From Cliona cf. orientalis (Eukaryota > Porifera > Demospongiae > Clionaida > Clionaidae): a stretch of DNA of 64,000 nt. Where the stretch lies: NCBI GenBank assembly GCA_963930775.1, contig OZ005694.1:2604001-2668000 (forward strand), in the 5' to 3' direction. The position numbers were made by a program, and so were the translations under genes. The notes under the pieces were generated by a model that was not told the origin of the DNA, did no database searches, and saw only the letters and a program-made list of their open reading frames with translations. The number at the start of each line of letters is the position of its first letter. Position 1 is the first letter of the stretch. Positions 36,701 to 46,110 of this stretch are shown here, piece after piece.

Positions 36701-38194
36701 GAATATAATATTATCTTACAGAATGCACACTAAAGTATGTTAGACGAAGGGTGGAGACTGTGTGGTATGTGCCATACATAGCAATAATTCCATGTCAGCA
36801 GTTTACTATGATAGCCAAGAAGCCAGTGTGCTATGATCAATTATGAGCCAGTTGTCTTTTTGGATCTATGGCTAATCATACATACCGTTTGAGTTGAAAA
36901 GCGCCCATTGCTGTCTCTTTTGTCCATATCGAAAGCTTACCAGGGAGCGAGAAAGGCAGCGGTAACTGGAAAATGATGCCAGAACTCGTGAATGAAGTGT
37001 TTTTAGCGAAAACCACACAGACAATATATGTGCGTAGCTGTGTGTAGTGTATACATTATAATAATATGGTTCTCCCAGTGCTGTACACTTGAAAATTAAA
37101 AAACCGCTGTACAGTTCACTACATGAAGACAAGTGCATTCTAAGTGCTATGCTTTTCTTAGGAAATGCAAAATATGATTAAGTACGTTTCATGGAATTTT
37201 AATGAATCTGATCTCAATTGCTGTATTGTTTCCAACATATTATGCACATAAATGCTTTTCCCTGGAGAGTATAGTTCCAACCGAAGTTTTTACCCGCCCA
37301 TGCATGGAGCTAGACATAGTGGCCACCATATCACTTACCTGGGAAGGTTCAAATAACAGATAATAGTTAGCAATTAGTGGTTTAATAGCAAATTAATTGT
37401 GTCACGTTCCACTTAATATATTATCATAATAGAATTCATGATTTGATTATAGTATTCTCATGATAGTTTAATTGTAAACAAAATCAGTGTCAGTACATTC
37501 AGCATACACTGACCTATAGTAATGTATTTGAGTATCTTTCTGAGTCTCTACAATGCCAGTACCCTTTACTGCATAATAATATAAGATATTAATTTTGCCA
37601 TAGGTCATCACCCAAGGGTGTGTGTGCAACTGGAATAGTTAACTTTCAAAGTAGGTGAGTCTAGCATAATAAAACACTTGTGTAGCGGAAACTTCTTGAG
37701 GGATTCTATTTCATGCATGGATAGGTGATTTTTACCTTTAATTTTTGTGGATTTTTTTTTTGCTGACTCACGATTATACACATTTATATAGAGAAATGGT
37801 GCTTACCATATTTTATACTTAAAAAACGTAATGTCTAATTAGTGCAAGGAAATTCACATTTAAACTTCCCACTATGCGGTGTTTGTACTTTTTAGAACAA
37901 ATGTGGTAGGAGCTTGATTCACTGAAGTTGTTCTGAATCACTAAAATGTGTTGCAATAGTGACTATCTAAAATTTTTTGAAGGGAAAGGGAGGCAGAGGT
38001 CAAGCAAATAGTAAACTCTAGATATTCTTAGCCCACTATTATGCACGTAATCCACATCAGAATGTGGGTTACAACCCAGGTTAACTAATTCAATTTATAA
38101 GTGGATTAGTGAGTTCATACGTAAGCGAATTGTGGATTCTGATCCGAGTTAAGCCCTACGTGTAAACAGGGCTATAGTATATATAATAATTATT
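33741..38194. other. Large gene-poor region
   Basis: 4.4 kb of AT-rich sequence in which no exon, RNA gene or delimited element could be supported on either strand. It may hold 5' exons of the Ig receptor (minus), but no signal-peptide exon in a matching phase was recognised. A short poly(C) tract lies at about 35169-35180. Confidence 0.4.
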
Positions 38195-38600
38195 ACCCCG
38201 CGCACATGCACAAGGGGTAAAGCAATCGGTTTGTCCGTCTGTCGTTGTTGTTGTCGTTGTTGTCGTCGTCAGCATGAAAGTCGCCAGATCTCGAGTTCTA
38301 GGTGTCTATGTGTGCTGTAAGCACAACCAATCGGTAGATATCGGTGAAAACTGGTTTGTACGGGCTTCGAATTGCTCAAAAAGGCTTACTAGTGCTACAA
38401 ATCGTGCATTTTCTATTTAACATGCCTGTGGTTTATCGACCACACCCACTCTTTCAGCATGCTGATGCGACTGCGCATGCTCAAGCTCAGTGTTAGAAAG
38501 GGTCGTCAGGTCATAAAACAGCTATGCCGCAGAGTGTTGCAGTACTACACTACAGTGGCTACAGAGCGCACGGGGTATGTGCTCTACAGAGCTCTAGTTT
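38195..38600. repeat. Dispersed repeat (ACCCCGCGC…CTCTAGTTT), full-length copy
   Basis: 406 bp. It shares both ends with 29695-29918. The extra interior includes a TGTCGTTGTTGTTG-type short tandem and a unique block ending TTCTATTTAA. A fragment with the same start (ACCCCGC) occurs near 51735. Confidence 0.85.
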
Positions 38601-40461
38601 AGTACAGTATCACGTGGATTTGCAATGACAGAAGGCGTCTTTGCTATTAATACTTGTGTAAACTATGGATAATTAATTTAGTGGGATGAAGCTTGTATAC
38701 CATGAATCACATTGACCTCATTGAGGGGATGTAACAAATAATATTGCTAAGTGGGCTGTTACAAGGTGATTAACATCTTTTCAGTTAAATTAAACTTAGC
38801 GGTACTAAGTTTACAATCTGAGTGGAATTTAGTACCCAATTAGAACGATTAATTTTCCAAGCCCACATACCTTTATACATACATCCAATACTAGCCCTTG
38901 GTTGCAGTTTTCTTGATGTATGCACTAATGCATGCTTATAGGGGTAATTAAGTGTGCACTTGTGCGTGTACGTGAAGCCAATAGTTTCATGATTTGAGTC
39001 GTAAAGAAATAATCATTATGTTTTGCATACACCATGGTATGAACTTCATTGGCACTCTAACCAAATTCCGTAATATTTATGTCAGATTCACATGTTTATA
39101 CTAGCTGTTACAGGGCTAGTTGTTAAGTGAAGATGCCATAATAATATTATATCACAATAAGCTATGGTGAAGTATTCCTCGATTTTGGACGGTCCCACCG
39201 TCCCACCTTGAACCAAGGGCATATTTTCAAAGTCAGTGTTCTCCCCAGGAAAAATTCAAGGCATGATAGTAGGGCATAGCTTGGGTGGAGACTGTGGCCA
39301 CATCAAAGCTTATGGATTAGCACTATTCCCACATCAAAGGGAATACTGAACTGATGGCTTGTTGGGTCGACATGCCTTAGATATGCTGGGGAGAACACTG
39401 AAAGTGGGGGGGGGGGGGGGGGGGGGGGGGGGGTGCTTTGAGACAACTGTGTGCGAAAAAGTTTGCCCCTAATATTTCCAGAATCTTAAAAAACTATTAA
39501 AATCAGCTATTATAATATTATTATTATTTTGTTGCACATTAAATTTTATGGCTATCCAACTATCATTAGAGTGAAGATAATTTCATCAAACTTTAACAAT
39601 CCTATGTTACAGTTATTGCTCAAAAAGTGGGCTGGCTGAAGCCCCCCCCCCTCTACACCCTTGACATACAATTATTGATTATGAGAGAAAAAAAAACTCT
39701 CATTTTTCTGGACTACGACATGTAGCCATAATAATTATTGAAGCTAAATCTGCCACAGCACCTGTGCAAAAGGCTTTCTGCTGTGATTCTAGTTCATCAT
39801 AATTTCTGCTGGGATCTAAACCTAAAATTAATGTGTGTTGCCACGATAACCAAAGTTTAGTCACAGATAACTTGAAAGTTCCTATAGCAACAATATCATT
39901 GTACCCTTTGGTTTCCAATGCAAAATTAACCTTGAGCTCATTAGTGGTTTTCCGTCTAAGCAACCAACAAAAGCAAAACTGAAGTGACCCCAAGATTTGT
40001 CAATACATCCACGAAGGTCAATGGGGACCCTTTGCTCTATGATAACACTTACAGGTATACATATAATAGTAATGTATTTCTAATGCCATTTCATGGGTAG
40101 ATGATACCCTGTAGTTTATTGTATTTCATATACTCCACCCACACAAGGTTGCCGTCTGGTCCATTGTCTTAGGTTGAGGTGGCTTGAAGCCGTGACTCGT
40201 TGGCATGCTAGGAATGCAGACAATTGGAAAGGTCGTGATAACTAATCTAATGGTACAATTTACGAAACCTAATTGGCATAGTTGTTATTAGTACTGTCAG
40301 GTAGATTCTTAGCCACATCTATTCCCAGTGGAGCCACTGAAATTTGATATATACACTGTGCCTTTCATGTAATATGATAACCAACCGGATAAATACGCTA
40401 GATTTCTAAGGCTTTGCCATAATTGTTCACGACCGACTCAGCACTCAGATCAAAGCCAACC
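38601..40461. other. Non-coding spacer and IDO promoter region
   Basis: Contains a 28-base G run (39406-39433) and a short C run near 39642. A TATATA at 40348-40353 and ATAAATA at about 40390 are weak candidate core elements for the IDO gene. No other gene seen. Confidence 0.4.
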
Positions 40462-41616
40462 ATGGCAACAATCGAGCTAAGCGACTTTGGAATCTCAAAG
40501 AAGACAGGCTTTGTCCCGGAGGAGCCAGTGCCTAAGATAGCTGGACTTTACTTTAGCAAATGGGAATACATAGCTGAGCACCTACCTGAGCTACTGAAAC
40601 GGAAGGAGCTAAGAGCTGCAGTTGATGAGCTACCAGAAACAGAGTTCAGCTCTAATACACTGCAGAGTGACGACGAATGGCGCCGAGCGTATGCTATTCT
40701 CTCGTTCATTTCTCAAGCCTACATTTGGGAAGGAGGGGAATCTGGAGCCATAACAGAGCTACCAGCAAAAATAGCAATCCCTTGGCATGCTACATCCCAG
40801 TATATTGGAGTACCACCTGCTGCAACATATGCAGCTACCATATTCTTCAACTATAGCCTGAGAGTTGCAGCTAATGGACTTGATCCCAGCAATTTAAAGG
40901 CTGCACTGACATTCACAGGAACTGAGGATGAATCCTGGTTTTACATGATTCATGTTCTTTCAGAATTTGCTGCAGTACCTGGGCTGGTAGCTATAGAATC
41001 TGGTCTAAAAGCGATGGCTTCAAACGACGACGAAAAGTTAATGAAGAATTTGAGAAGTATGCACGAATCGATCATTGCTATGAAGAACACTCTAACCCGA
41101 ATGTACGAGCAAAGTGACCCGAAGTTCTACTACAACACATTGCGATATTTCTTTGGTTGCCCGGAAGGTGGTCTTATCTTCAGCGGTGTCTCTGACGAGA
41201 GAAAGACGTACAGAGGTGGTAGTGGAGCCCAGGACACAGCAATCCCTGCATTTGGAGTGTTCTTGGGCATCAAACACAATGAAAAGGAAAGAGCTCTCCT
41301 GGAGGATTTTAAGAAGTACATGCCTCCAAAGCATAGGGAATTTTTGGAAGTTTTGAGCCACCAACCTTCTGTCAGAGATTATGTCCTAAAATCTGCCAAC
41401 ACAGAGCTTCTTAAGTGCTATAACGAAGTCGTTGATGCACTGGTGTCATTTCGATCTGAGCACAGAATTTTGGTGACCCGATTCATTATTAACATGAAGC
41501 AGAGCAAAGGCGAGAAAGTAACGGAGACGGTGAAAGGAATGGGAGGGACATCATTTATGATTTTTTTGAAAAAGTTGAAAGATGAAACTGCTTCTCTTAA
41601 GTTACAGGAACCATGA
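40462..41616 (+). CDS. ido: Indoleamine 2,3-dioxygenase (intronless)
   Basis: 384 residues from the ATG at 40462, which sits in a good initiation context (CCAACCATGG). The frame is open 39 bp further upstream, but only a TTG is available there. IDO landmarks in order: SFISQAYIWEG, LPAKIAIPW, RGGSGAQ, FLGIKH, KYMPPKHREFL, PSVRDYVL, the SFRSEHRILVTRFI segment with the presumed proximal haem ligand His334, and C-terminal GMGGTSFMIFLKKLK. Length and order match animal IDO proteins. The enzyme oxidises L-tryptophan to N-formylkynurenine in the cytosol using haem and O2, the first step of the kynurenine pathway. No intron interrupts the gene, whereas vertebrate IDO genes have about ten exons; this suggests a retroposed or intron-stripped copy. 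AATAAA follows 8 bp after the stop. Confidence 0.95.
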   Translation: MATIELSDFGISKKTGFVPEEPVPKIAGLYFSKWEYIAEHLPELLKRKELRAAVDELPETEFSSNTLQSDDEWRRAYAILSFISQAYIWEGGESGAITELPAKIAIPWHATSQYIGVPPAATYAATIFFNYSLRVAANGLDPSNLKAALTFTGTEDESWFYMIHVLSEFAAVPGLVAIESGLKAMASNDDEKLMKNLRSMHESIIAMKNTLTRMYEQSDPKFYYNTLRYFFGCPEGGLIFSGVSDERKTYRGGSGAQDTAIPAFGVFLGIKHNEKERALLEDFKKYMPPKHREFLEVLSHQPSVRDYVLKSANTELLKCYNEVVDALVSFRSEHRILVTRFIINMKQSKGEKVTETVKGMGGTSFMIFLKKLKDETASLKLQEP

Positions 41617-41623
41617 ACTTAAT

Positions 41624-41629
41624 AATAAA
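41624..41629 (+). terminator. Poly(A) signal of the IDO gene
   Basis: AATAAA beginning 8 bp after the TGA stop; the 3' UTR would be very short. Confidence 0.55.
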
Positions 41630-42525
41630 CTTATAATATTCTATAAAATGCATGCATGCTGCTGTCATCACTGCTGGATTAATATTATTATGTGATTTCC
41701 TTGTGTCAGGAGCTAAAACCATTGTATGCCAACCAGGGCACAACTATGTGACAATAATTATTATGAGTTGATTATGTAGCATTTATATTAAATTTTGATG
41801 TAGCGATATCACAGCTGGTTGACTATCATGGTACTTAGAATTCAAATGCATAGAGTTATGAAAGGAGCCAGAGTCTTGCTAGGGAGAGAAGATCTGGTAA
41901 CTTGTAATAATTGTACCAGCATTTCATGCAGATAGGCCCTCAATGCATTACTGTAGGCATAAAATCTAAGAATCTGATAATACCTGAACAATAATTGCAC
42001 GTTGTTATTCAATATCGTATGCCTATTAAAATCATCTAATGATACCGGTAGCTAAGTACGCTGCACAAATGTGACGTCACATAAAACAGCGCATTCCAGC
42101 AGTAGCTACCAGTCTGTGTCATATAATCTCGAGTGATTGTAGTCACAGCTACCATGCATACTTTAATATTTAGCTAATAATAATCTCACCACTATACGTG
42201 TGGGAGCTGGGGGAGAGAGTCTTAAATCTTGCTTCCATGAAATATAATATTATGGTATTTGCCAAGCACGCCATTGCCAACAATGGTTGCAGTGTACACT
42301 CATACTTTCATGCCGCTCAATTTGACGATCATTACCTGCATTAGCTCGAGCATGCGCAACTGAAGCCACAAGCAGCGTAACTACCCATTGAGTGAAATTA
42401 TCGTACTTAATCTAATACAACGCATGGGAAAAAAATAATAATTTTGAAAAACGCGCGTTTTTCTGGTAAAGGTCATCAATCACTCCATATAATATTATTA
42501 TGCCAACGTTATGTGAATTCATATA
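41630..42525. other. Non-coding spacer
   Basis: AT-rich, no gene or delimited repeat seen. Confidence 0.4.
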
Positions 42526-42773
42526 AGGCCAATCAAACTACATTGTTAGTTTCTCGTCCACCCGTTTTTATATTTCTATGCGGGCGGGCGGTCATTATTC
42601 ATTATTCATTGTTCAATATTATGGCATTTTGAGGGTGTGGTTTCCTGGAACCGCCCAAATAATTAGCCAAAAAGAGGTGTGGCTGGTGTTTCAAGGCAAT
42701 AATGAAGGCAGAAGCGGTAGGTTGAAACAGACGCGGGCGGTGACGAGAAACTAACAATCAAGTTTGTGTGGCC
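42526..42773. mobile_element. MITE, AGGCC family, copy 2 (intact reference copy)
   Basis: 248 bp with TA on both sides (42524-42525 and 42774-42775). Inverted ends AGGCCAATCAAACTACATTG…TTAGTTTCTCGTC and its inverse GACGAGAAACTAA…GTGGCCT. The interior carries CGGGCGGGCGGTCATTATTC and GCATTTTGAGGGTGTGG, both found in the copy at 54262, which lets that copy's insertions be defined. Confidence 0.88.
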
Positions 42774-42918
42774 TAAATGCTAATTCCTTGAATCATGCGT
42801 TGTATTCGATCAACTACGGTATCAATGTGATTTGATATCCTCTTCCCCAGGTCATTCAATGTTGCACGCACGCATGACCTGGGGACGAGGTTAATGATTA
42901 ATTTGATAAAGGCACTTA

Positions 42919-43027
42919 CTACATGTACGATATCTAGTAATTTTCTTTGTGATAGACCGACAATCGGACTGCTGATTGCCGCCTCAGCCCAGTATGCACG
43001 CGGAGTAAACTTGGTAAAGGTCATCAT
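42919..43027 (-). CDS. Possible first coding exon of an unrecognised gene
   Basis: An ATG-initiated stretch of about 36 codons (MMTFTKFTPRAYWAE…) lies in a locally GC-rich patch and ends at a good donor (GTAAGT on the minus strand at 42918-42913). No downstream exon was found before the MITE at 42526, and no family was recognised. The open frame continues through a CCCCAGGTCA/TGACCTGGGG hairpin (about 42847-42883), which argues that any coding stops at the donor. It may be chance. Confidence 0.2.
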
Positions 43028-43369
43028 ACGTCTGACGATCCTTTCCTAGCATCGTTCACTGCCTACCACCACGCCCACAATCTGCGCGCAGATCAATACC
43101 TTGAGGGTGCAGGTAGCTACTGTAGAGGTAAGACCTATTATTGTCAGTTTATACGTGCTATTTGCGTGTATGGCCATTAAGGGTAGTATTATAGCTGCTA
43201 GCTAGCTAGCTACATCCAAAATGGCTGATAAAACCGTGATACAGTGAAAGTAGCTGACTAAGTAGGCTATTGCAGAACCATATAGCTAATTGCATGCACA
43301 CCAGTTTGCACAATTTTCTCAGATTGCATGCTTCCCATCGGTAATATCATGAAAATTTATTTCAGAATA

Positions 43370-43652
43370 AGGCCAGACCAATTAAATAAGTTGTTGCACG
43401 GGTTCGCTCGCTCCAATTTTTGGGCAAACTGAAAAAAAATTTAATTAGGTTGGGTGGAGCTTATGTACAGTAGAGTGGTTTTTGTATTCTATCTTGATTC
43501 CCTGGTCCTAGATAGTCACATTAGTCTAGCTTAATTAGATTGTGGTCTATAACCACACCCCAATTAATTGCTTTTTTTCTTTTTTTTTCGATTGCTCGGT
43601 CCAATTTTTACCTTACAATATCCGAGCAACAACAAATTAAATTGGTCTGGCC
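43370..43652. mobile_element. MITE, AGGCCAGACC ends, TA target site
   Basis: Inverted ends of about 28 bp: left AGGCCAGACCAATTAAATAA…GTTGTTGC, right GCAACAAC…TTGGTCTGGCCT. TA on both sides (43368-43369 and 43653-43654). 283 bp, no coding potential. It shares the first five terminal bases with the AGGCC family but differs inside. Confidence 0.85.
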
Positions 43653-44586
43653 TAATTATGAAATAAGGAATGATACTATAGTTAATATAGATCGTTAGGT
43701 GATTGTATCTGATAAGGAGATAACTATACGGTAAGCCCTGCTATTACTAATCTGGCTAGGCCCAATCAGTTTGTAGCTTATTACACACCAAAATTAATTG
43801 CTAGTACCACTTTATACCAAGCATGGAATAATATAATATACTTGATAGCATTTGAACTGCTTAGTATAACAAATGTTGTGTATTATACCAGCTTTTTCAT
43901 CATTCTAGATATCTGCTTTAATAATGTAGTTAATTGTTCTTGACTACTTATAGATGTACTCATGAAGTGTCTGAGCAGGCATTAGTTTAGTAATGTTATG
44001 GGCTTGAAATCAACATCTGATCTAGACAATGTGAGACCTAAAACCAGAAGAGCTGAGTATAGTTCATGTTAGTGCTGGTATTTCCAGTTCACTCTATTCA
44101 CGATGTCCAATAAATTCACTTGAAACATCTGTGGCAAACACTGAATATACTTTACAAGCAGCAGTGTGTCTAAACCAAGTGACTACCTTAGACTGGTATG
44201 CAGGGAAATGTAATCATGGGACATGTTTGCAATTGGTACGTGGGTCACTGGAGGAGGAGAATTGGATTCATGGCAAACAAGCCACCGAGATTAATCATAT
44301 TCAAGAGCCTCCATTAGCATTCCCACAGCTTTGCACACACTCTTCATGTGCTGCTAATAATCTAATAACCTCGCACTATACTATATCACTGCTCGTGACC
44401 TTATATATTGCTTGCATATTAATATCAGACCGCTATCTGTGCAAACGTATAATTAGCTAATGATTTTTTTTCTCTTTCCAAGCACACATGTATTTATAGG
44501 GATAATTATTTTGAGTGGACCCACAAAGCATCAATAATTATTAATCAGCACTGAATTAAAGTGACAGAATCTGATGAGAACTAGTA
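43653..44586. other. Non-coding spacer / upstream region of the proline-rich gene
   Basis: No supported gene. An open frame at 44131-44460 starts at GTG and has no recognisable feature. A TATTTATAG at about 44490 is a weak core-promoter candidate for the next gene. Confidence 0.35.
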
Positions 44587-45357
44587 ATGACTAGCTTAAC
44601 ACCTCCCGGAATTGTTCCCCAAACTGGCCAATTGTCCCCCCTCACAGCCTCAATGGCTCCAATTGGAGCTTCTCCAGCAGGGATTGGTGTCTCTCCAGTG
44701 AAACCTGTCAGTCCTGTGTTACCAGTCACTCCAGGATCATCTGGACTTGTCAATCCAGTCCTTCCACTAAGCTCCGGCAGTCCAGGACTCGTAAATCCAG
44801 CAAGTCCAAACTTATTACCAATGACATCAGGCTTTGCCAATCCAACAGCACCTATGCCTAGTCTCATCAACCCCCAGTTAGGTCCACCTCCTCCTCCTGT
44901 TGGACTTCAAAGAAACCTATTTCCACCTCACCCCCCACCCCCACCACCACCCCTACCCACCATGCATCACCCTCTACATCCTTCAATGCCCTTCGGTCCT
45001 ATGCAGCAAGCACCACCACCACCACCATCTCTAGTGCCACACAGCACAATAATGACGGTACCTTCAGCTCCTGCTCAGTATGTTCAGCACGTGCAACCAG
45101 CAGTAATGGTTCAGCAGCCTCCAGCACACTATGCCCCACAGCCACAATTCCAGGTCGTCTCTCCACATCCACCTGCTGTCGTACAAACAGTGCCTATGGT
45201 TCAGGCACACTATGTACCCCAGCCTGCTCCTCCAGCGCAGTACGTGGTAGCTGTACCATCCCCTCCCCCTCCCCCTCCCCCTCCTCCTCTGCCTCCTTCA
45301 ATTATGAGTGTGCATTATCACCCAGTAGGACCAACAACATATGGAAGACTCAGGTAG
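44587..45357 (+). CDS. Proline-rich low-complexity protein
   Basis: 256 residues from ATG to TAG in one exon, with no signal peptide. Residues 1-100 are rich in Pro/Ser/Gly/Val with loose repeats (SPVLPVTPG, SGLVNPVLP, SPGLVNPASP). The second half has several polyproline blocks (5 to 9 Pro in a row, including [13 protein letters not shown] near the end) separated by Gln/Val/His-rich stretches (QYVQHVQPAVMVQQPP; HYVPQP; QYVV). Such tracts commonly bind profilin, EVH1, SH3 or WW domains, so a cytoskeletal or scaffolding partner is plausible; that is inference. The last residues (TYGRLR) are not proline-rich. No homologue was recognised by eye. It could be one exon of a larger gene. Its GC-rich coding in an AT-rich neighbourhood supports a real gene. 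Confidence 0.6.
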   Translation: MTSLTPPGIVPQTGQLSPLTASMAPIGASPAGIGVSPVKPVSPVLPVTPGSSGLVNPVLPLSSGSPGLVNPASPNLLPMTSGFANPTAPMPSLINPQLGPPPPPVGLQRNLFPPHPPPPPPPLPTMHHPLHPSMPFGPMQQAPPPPPSLVPHSTIMTVPSAPAQYVQHVQPAVMVQQPPAHYAPQPQFQVVSPHPPAVVQTVPMVQAHYVPQPAPPAQYVVAVPSPPPPPPPPPLPPSIMSVHYHPVGPTTYGRLR

Positions 45358-46110
45358 ACAATAATTAAGTCACCTAACTGCAACCTAGTTCACTCAGTGA
45401 TTTTTTTTATCTAGTGCTGATAACTTTTTAATATAAAAATAGCTATAGTATGATATTGTATTCTTACACTAAATAATATTCATTTCATGTATGTCAAAAG
45501 TTTTTTTATTCCATCGATAATAATATTATATTATTAGCTACATGTATAATTTATTGGTGGCATCACTGTCGTTGTTATACATAATACATAATATTAATTA
45601 TCCAGAGTACAATATTGATATCATAAGGAGAATGAAAGAGTTGATAGAGGGCACTGGTGCCATTATTAATAATTGTGTCTACTAAGCCGGCTCACCAGTT
45701 GTGATCAACACATGATCAGCAAACAATGACATTATGTGATCCTGAAATCCACTCAATTAAAATTCACGATCATGCAATGCCATACATCCTTATAGCAGTA
45801 AATTATAGCTTCACTGTCTGTCAATACAATGCTCAAATCAGGAGTGACCTAGATGTATTAGTATAAATCCTAGGCATTGCCAAGAATATGCTACAAGATC
45901 AATCTTGATCTTTTTATAGTGCTGTAAGTGTACGTTTTGCACAATTGAATATCAATGATGTCAATAATAATCGCACTCATTGCAACAGGATTAAAAGGGT
46001 CAAGCTCAAACAAATTGAAACTTAAAATCAAGAGAAATATTTCTAGAGTTCAGACAGTAATCTCGAAGGGAAGGGAAGGACGGTCAGCTGCAAGTTCCAA
46101 GGCACAGCAA
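45358..46110. other. Convergent intergenic region, no gene seen
   Basis: Lies between the 3' ends of a plus-strand and a minus-strand gene, so it holds both 3' UTRs. The plus-strand open frame from 45955 is antisense to the last exon of the CAP gene. Confidence 0.4.

Noticed and set aside
40423..40461. Upstream extension of the IDO frame
   Set aside because: It would need a TTG start. The ATG at 40462 has a strong context and gives the expected IDO length.
44131..44460. 109-codon open frame upstream of the proline-rich gene
   Set aside because: GTG start, no domain or signal, low GC; no evidence that it joins the downstream exon.
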